From positions 930,001 to 994,000 of the forward strand of contig NZ_CP033922.1 in the NCBI RefSeq assembly GCF_003815715.1: a stretch of 64,000 nt of DNA. The letters run 5' to 3'. Made by a program: the position numbers and the translations under genes. The DNA is from Chryseobacterium sp. G0162 (lineage in GTDB: Bacteria > Bacteroidota > Bacteroidia > Flavobacteriales > Weeksellaceae). The number at the start of each line of letters is the position of its first letter. Within the stretch, counting starts at the first letter, position 1. The notes beneath the pieces are model-generated. The model did no database searches, was not told the DNA's origin, and was given only the letters and a program-made list of their open reading frames with translations. Shown here one piece after another: positions 61,016-64,000 of this stretch.

Positions 61016-62770
61016 ATGAAAACATTACAATTATTCAATGCTGTATTGGCTAAAAAATCAGATGAAACGCCATTTATTTCCAATGAAGGTTTCATTATTG
61101 AATCTGATGCTCTTTGGGCTAAAAAAGAGATCATCTCTTATTATGCAAAGGAAAAACTGAATGGAAATGATCTGAATAAAACTTTTCATAAATCCTGGGA
61201 GAAAATAAAAAATACATCCAGAATTGAGTTATTTTTTGAACAGATTCAGCATTATATTTCAACCTATGGAAGTAATTTCCAGAGTGAAATCTATATTCCT
61301 CAGGAAATACTGAATGTTCCTGATGTGAAGATGATTTTTAAAGTGATCAAAGCTTATACTGTAGAAGAAATGCAGGAAAAGTGCCTTTCTCTGCTGAGAT
61401 CCGGAATTGCTTTAAAAGAAGAAACAATCAATGATCTTTTATATATCCTTACAGAAGAGCTTGATTATGATTTTACAGGAACAGAAAATATCAGAAATAA
61501 GGAAGCTATTATAAAAATAGCCGATTTATATGAGATCTATCCAGAACATCCTGTTGAGTTTTTCCGTTATGTGATTTATAAAACCACTCAAACAACGCTT
61601 TTAATTAAAAACGATGAATTGATTGGCTTAATTAAACAAAGCAAATTTAATCCAGCATATCTGTTCGAAAACTTCGGACTGGAAAAACTGGGAGAAATTT
61701 TCAACAGATTTAAACCATTATTTCTTGCTTATAAAAACAGGGCTCCGAAAACAATTAATAAAATTTCGAAGCTATCTAAAGTTTGTCATAAGCCATTAAT
61801 TTCAAACCCATTGAATGATGCTACTCATACATTATTAGAAGCCACCGATTGGCATTGGTTAGAAAATGCAACACCATTTGCCTTATTCAAAGCATTGTCA
61901 GCATGCCACTCAAGAATGTATGGTCAGGATACTTTTGTGTATAGAATCAGAAATGGAAAATCGTGGGTTAAAAAGGGTAAGGAAACTTATGTGAATCAAT
62001 TCAACTATGATTTTATTTTAGATTTTCTGAAACTGAAATATGAAAGCTTTTCCGGAAAGAAATTCTATTTCCCTGAGAATGTAGAGTTTGCATTACCAAC
62101 TTCTGAAAAAATGTTTGTTGGGAATATTCCTACCGGAACCCGTTTCTATGGGGATAGACTGGCTGTTGGTATTTATTGGGAAGATAGATGGGGTGCTCGT
62201 GACCTTGACCTTTCAGGATTGAATATTTCCGGAAAAATAGGTTGGAATGCAGCTTATAATTATGGTGAAGGACAATTGATGTATTCCGGAGATATGACTT
62301 CTGCTCCCAACGGTGCTGTTGAATATCTTTATGCCGATAAAGGCTTAAGCACCCCAACGCTTGTCATGAATAATGTCTTCAGCGGAGATGCAAATTGTGG
62401 GTATAAAATTGTCATCGGAAAAGGAGATCAAATTTCCTATGACTATATGATGAATCCGAATAATCTCTTTGCTGAGGCCAGATGTAACTCGGTTCAGAAA
62501 CAAACGATTCTGGGAATTCTTTTACCAAAAGGTGGAAAGCAATGTTTCGTATTGTTGAATTTCGGAGCAGGGCACTCTCATGTTTCCGGAAATAATGAAG
62601 TGTCTATGATGGCAACCAGTGCATTATATCAACAATGGTATGAAGCGATGTCTTTCAATGAGCTTATAAAAGAGCTTGGAGCAGAGATTACCACAGAAAA
62701 AGCGGAAGCTGATTTTGATTTTTCACTGGAAACGCTTGAAAAAGATAGTTTTATTAAAGTCTTTAAATAA
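61016..62770 (+). CDS. RtcB/tRNA-like-RNA-associated protein, 584 aa, unknown family
   Basis: 584 residues with no signal peptide. The first roughly 370 residues are alpha-helical in repeat-like fashion (for example HPVEFFRYVIYKTTQTTLLIKNDELIGLIKQSKFNPAYLFENFG), reminiscent of TROVE/HEAT-like scaffolds, though no TROVE signature is clear. The C-terminal part (from about 395) is beta-rich with WEDRWGARDLDLSGLNISGKIGW and YSGDMTSAPNGAVEYLYA, resembling TerD-like domains (the DxDxS calcium-type motif and a 'GDxTSAPxGAVE' loop). It sits in the place of the Ro/RSR protein in other RtcB loci. It may bind the tRNA-like RNA. Confidence 0.7.
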   Translation: MKTLQLFNAVLAKKSDETPFISNEGFIIESDALWAKKEIISYYAKEKLNGNDLNKTFHKSWEKIKNTSRIELFFEQIQHYISTYGSNFQSEIYIPQEILNVPDVKMIFKVIKAYTVEEMQEKCLSLLRSGIALKEETINDLLYILTEELDYDFTGTENIRNKEAIIKIADLYEIYPEHPVEFFRYVIYKTTQTTLLIKNDELIGLIKQSKFNPAYLFENFGLEKLGEIFNRFKPLFLAYKNRAPKTINKISKLSKVCHKPLISNPLNDATHTLLEATDWHWLENATPFALFKALSACHSRMYGQDTFVYRIRNGKSWVKKGKETYVNQFNYDFILDFLKLKYESFSGKKFYFPENVEFALPTSEKMFVGNIPTGTRFYGDRLAVGIYWEDRWGARDLDLSGLNISGKIGWNAAYNYGEGQLMYSGDMTSAPNGAVEYLYADKGLSTPTLVMNNVFSGDANCGYKIVIGKGDQISYDYMMNPNNLFAEARCNSVQKQTILGILLPKGGKQCFVLLNFGAGHSHVSGNNEVSMMATSALYQQWYEAMSFNELIKELGAEITTEKAEADFDFSLETLEKDSFIKVFK

Positions 62771-62807
62771 AAATACGCTGTTCAAAATTTTGAATGGCGT
62801 TTTTTCT
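62771..62807 (+). terminator. Terminator after the 584-aa protein gene
   Basis: The hairpin ATACGCTGTTCAAAA / TTTTGAATGGCGT (one internal mismatch) with a T run of six, just past the stop codon. Confidence 0.75.
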
Positions 62808-62965
62808 TTTAACAGATGATTTTATCTCTCAAAGACTGAACAGATTTTCTTAAGCATAAACATTTGTGTGATCTGTGGGAGCTTTTTATTTCGCGCAGAT
62901 GTCATAGATTTTTACTCTCGCAAATTTTGCAGATAACACAGATTTATTCTAAAACTAATTGCTTA
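62808..62965. other. Gap with decayed repeat
   Basis: It holds GCGCAGATGTCATAGATTTT and CGCAAATTTTGCAGATAACACAG, typical degenerate intergenic repeat text of Chryseobacterium. No gene is seen. Confidence 0.4.
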
Positions 62966-63520
62966 TCATACATTTATACTTACAATAGAAAGATGTCCAT
63001 CATTTTCCTGAATAATTACTTTCTTTCCGTATCCGATCTGAATCTTAAATATATTCTCTAGCGGGAACTGCAGTACAGCCTGAAGAATCAGACGGATGAC
63101 CCCTGCATGAGCAATAATCAGGACTTTTCCAATATCTTTTTTAGCAACCAATTCGTTCCAAAAACTGATAACGCGGGTCTGCATTTCAATAAGGTTTTCG
63201 CCCCCTGAAGCTTTTATATTAATAAAATCTTTATACCAGGGATTAATTTCTTCCTCAGGAATCTCTGTCCATTTTTTTAATTCCCAATTTCCAAAATTCA
63301 TCTCCCGAATCCTTTCATCAGTTGAAAACTTAAACTTAAAATGTTCAGCCAAAAGGCAGCAACGTTGTGCCGGACTTGAAATTACCAGCTCAAAACCGTT
63401 ATCCAGATTTAAGTTTTTAAAATCATCCGAATACTCCTTTCGTAAAGGCATTTCGGCAAATCCATAACACAGATTTTCCGGATTATCTACCGCAGTATGA
63501 CGAATCAGATGAATTTCCAT
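62966..63520 (-). CDS. Histidine phosphatase, CobC-like (alpha-ribazole phosphatase)
   Basis: 184 residues of the phosphoglycerate-mutase-like superfamily. The catalytic motif is LIRHTAVDNPE (residues 4-14), with further conserved Arg and His in ISSPAQRCCLLAEHFK and IIAHAGVIRLILQAVL. In this context, next to cobS and overlapping it by 16 nt, it most likely dephosphorylates alpha-ribazole 5'-phosphate in the cobalamin nucleotide-loop pathway. Family membership alone would also fit other phosphomonoesterases. Confidence 0.8.
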   Translation of the reverse strand: MEIHLIRHTAVDNPENLCYGFAEMPLRKEYSDDFKNLNLDNGFELVISSPAQRCCLLAEHFKFKFSTDERIREMNFGNWELKKWTEIPEEEINPWYKDFINIKASGGENLIEMQTRVISFWNELVAKKDIGKVLIIAHAGVIRLILQAVLQFPLENIFKIQIGYGKKVIIQENDGHLSIVSINV

Positions 63521-64000
63521 ACGATCATTGTTCCTAAATACAATAAAACTTCAGTAACCTGCTGTACAGCTCCTAAACAATCTCCGGTATAGCCGCCGAT
63601 ATGTTTTTTAAAATACCATCCCATGCAGATCTTTCCAAAATAAGCCAATGCAAAAGCCAATATCAAGCGCCAGTCCGGAATCAAAGCAAAAGAAATTACA
63701 ACCCCGATAAAACTTACCAACAGAGCCATTCCATCCAAAGGTTTATTGGCCAGAGGTTTTGATTTGCTTACGTCAATATCCGTCACATACTGATGAGTGT
63801 AAATCATCGTTCCGGAAATAAAACGGCTTGAAGTATGTGCCAGGACGATAATTCCCAGGGTCTTTAACAGATCCATAGCTACCAAGGCCTGAATACTGAG
63901 AAATTTTAAAGCAAACAATAAAATAATTCCGATGGTTCCGTAAGCTCCTACTCTACTGTCTTTCATAATGGTAAGAATTTTTTCCTTTCCATATCCACCT
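63505..64000 (-). CDS. cobS: Adenosylcobinamide-GDP ribazoletransferase (partial, 5' end outside window)
   Basis: The frame is open to the right edge (visible part about 165 residues). The block GGYGKEKILTIMKDSRVGAYG resembles the CobS motif GGxxxERKLEIMKDSRIGTYG, and several membrane segments follow (IGIILLFALKFLSIQALVAM; GMALLVSFIGVVISFALIP). It joins adenosylcobinamide-GDP with alpha-ribazole. It overlaps the CobC-like gene by 16 nt, indicating a translationally coupled operon of late cobalamin assembly. Confidence 0.85.
   Translation of the reverse strand, partial: GGYGKEKILTIMKDSRVGAYGTIGIILLFALKFLSIQALVAMDLLKTLGIIVLAHTSSRFISGTMIYTHQYVTDIDVSKSKPLANKPLDGMALLVSFIGVVISFALIPDWRLILAFALAYFGKICMGWYFKKHIGGYTGDCLGAVQQVTEVLLYLGTMIVWKFI

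Overview
The window looks like a chromosomal segment of a Chryseobacterium-like member of the Bacteroidota (Flavobacteriales, Weeksellaceae). The DNA is AT-rich and promoters carry the Bacteroidota -7 box TAnnTTTG. Shine-Dalgarno sequences are scarce. One gene ends in a type IX secretion (T9SS) sorting domain, and many proteins match flavobacterial families (BT_3928/DoxX, DUF1599, DUF4258, DUF1800/DUF1501). Nearly all genes are intact. I see no transposase, integrase, rRNA, CRISPR array or ordinary tRNA.

Layout. 0-2 kb: end of an outer-membrane protein, a small protein and an M28 peptidase. 2.1-9.6 kb: the isoleucine/valine operon ilvE-ilvD-ilvB-ilvN-ilvC-ilvA on the minus strand, headed by two tandem leader-peptide attenuators. 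9.6-16.8 kb: folP, DUF1599, a DoxX/thioredoxin-like protein, an S9 peptidase and tpiA. 16.8-17.3 kb: a 195-bp repeat present twice. 17.4-23.2 kb: a phytase-like lipoprotein, a cobalamin riboswitch driving a T9SS-secreted duplicated-domain protein, clpP, and a dnaG whose zinc-finger cysteines are lost. 23.8-31 kb: tsaE, alanine dehydrogenase, an overlapping histidine kinase/LytTR pair, and a Kef-type antiporter. 32.2-40.1 kb: a contact-dependent toxin-type island with a LysM protein, a LysM plus PAAR-like DUF4280 tip protein, a 1018-residue double peptidoglycan hydrolase (M15 peptidase plus GH19 muramidase/chitinase fold), and four small lipoproteins that are immunity candidates. 40.1-41.2 kb: tyrA behind a Tyr-Tyr-Tyr leader-peptide attenuator. 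41-57 kb: housekeeping and envelope genes (serine hydrolase, sdaA, amt, two YceI proteins, glk, DUF1800/DUF1501). 57.3-62.8 kb: an RNA-repair locus with a WYL regulator, a HopJ-family protein, the RNA ligase rtcB, a tRNA-shaped non-coding RNA whose anticodon arm is replaced by about 44 nt and which runs into an array of covarying hairpins, and a 584-residue partner protein. 63-64 kb: end-of-pathway cobalamin genes (cobC-like and cobS), the latter cut by the window edge.

The two strongest candidates for undescribed biology are the rtcB-linked tRNA-like RNA with its hairpin array and adjacent protein, and the amino-acid attenuators. The latter comprise tandem Ile/Val leaders before ilvE and a Tyr leader before tyrA. 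Two of the three leader start codons lie exactly 4 nt after the -7 box, which predicts leaderless leader peptides. The toxin island and the B12-controlled T9SS protein come next.
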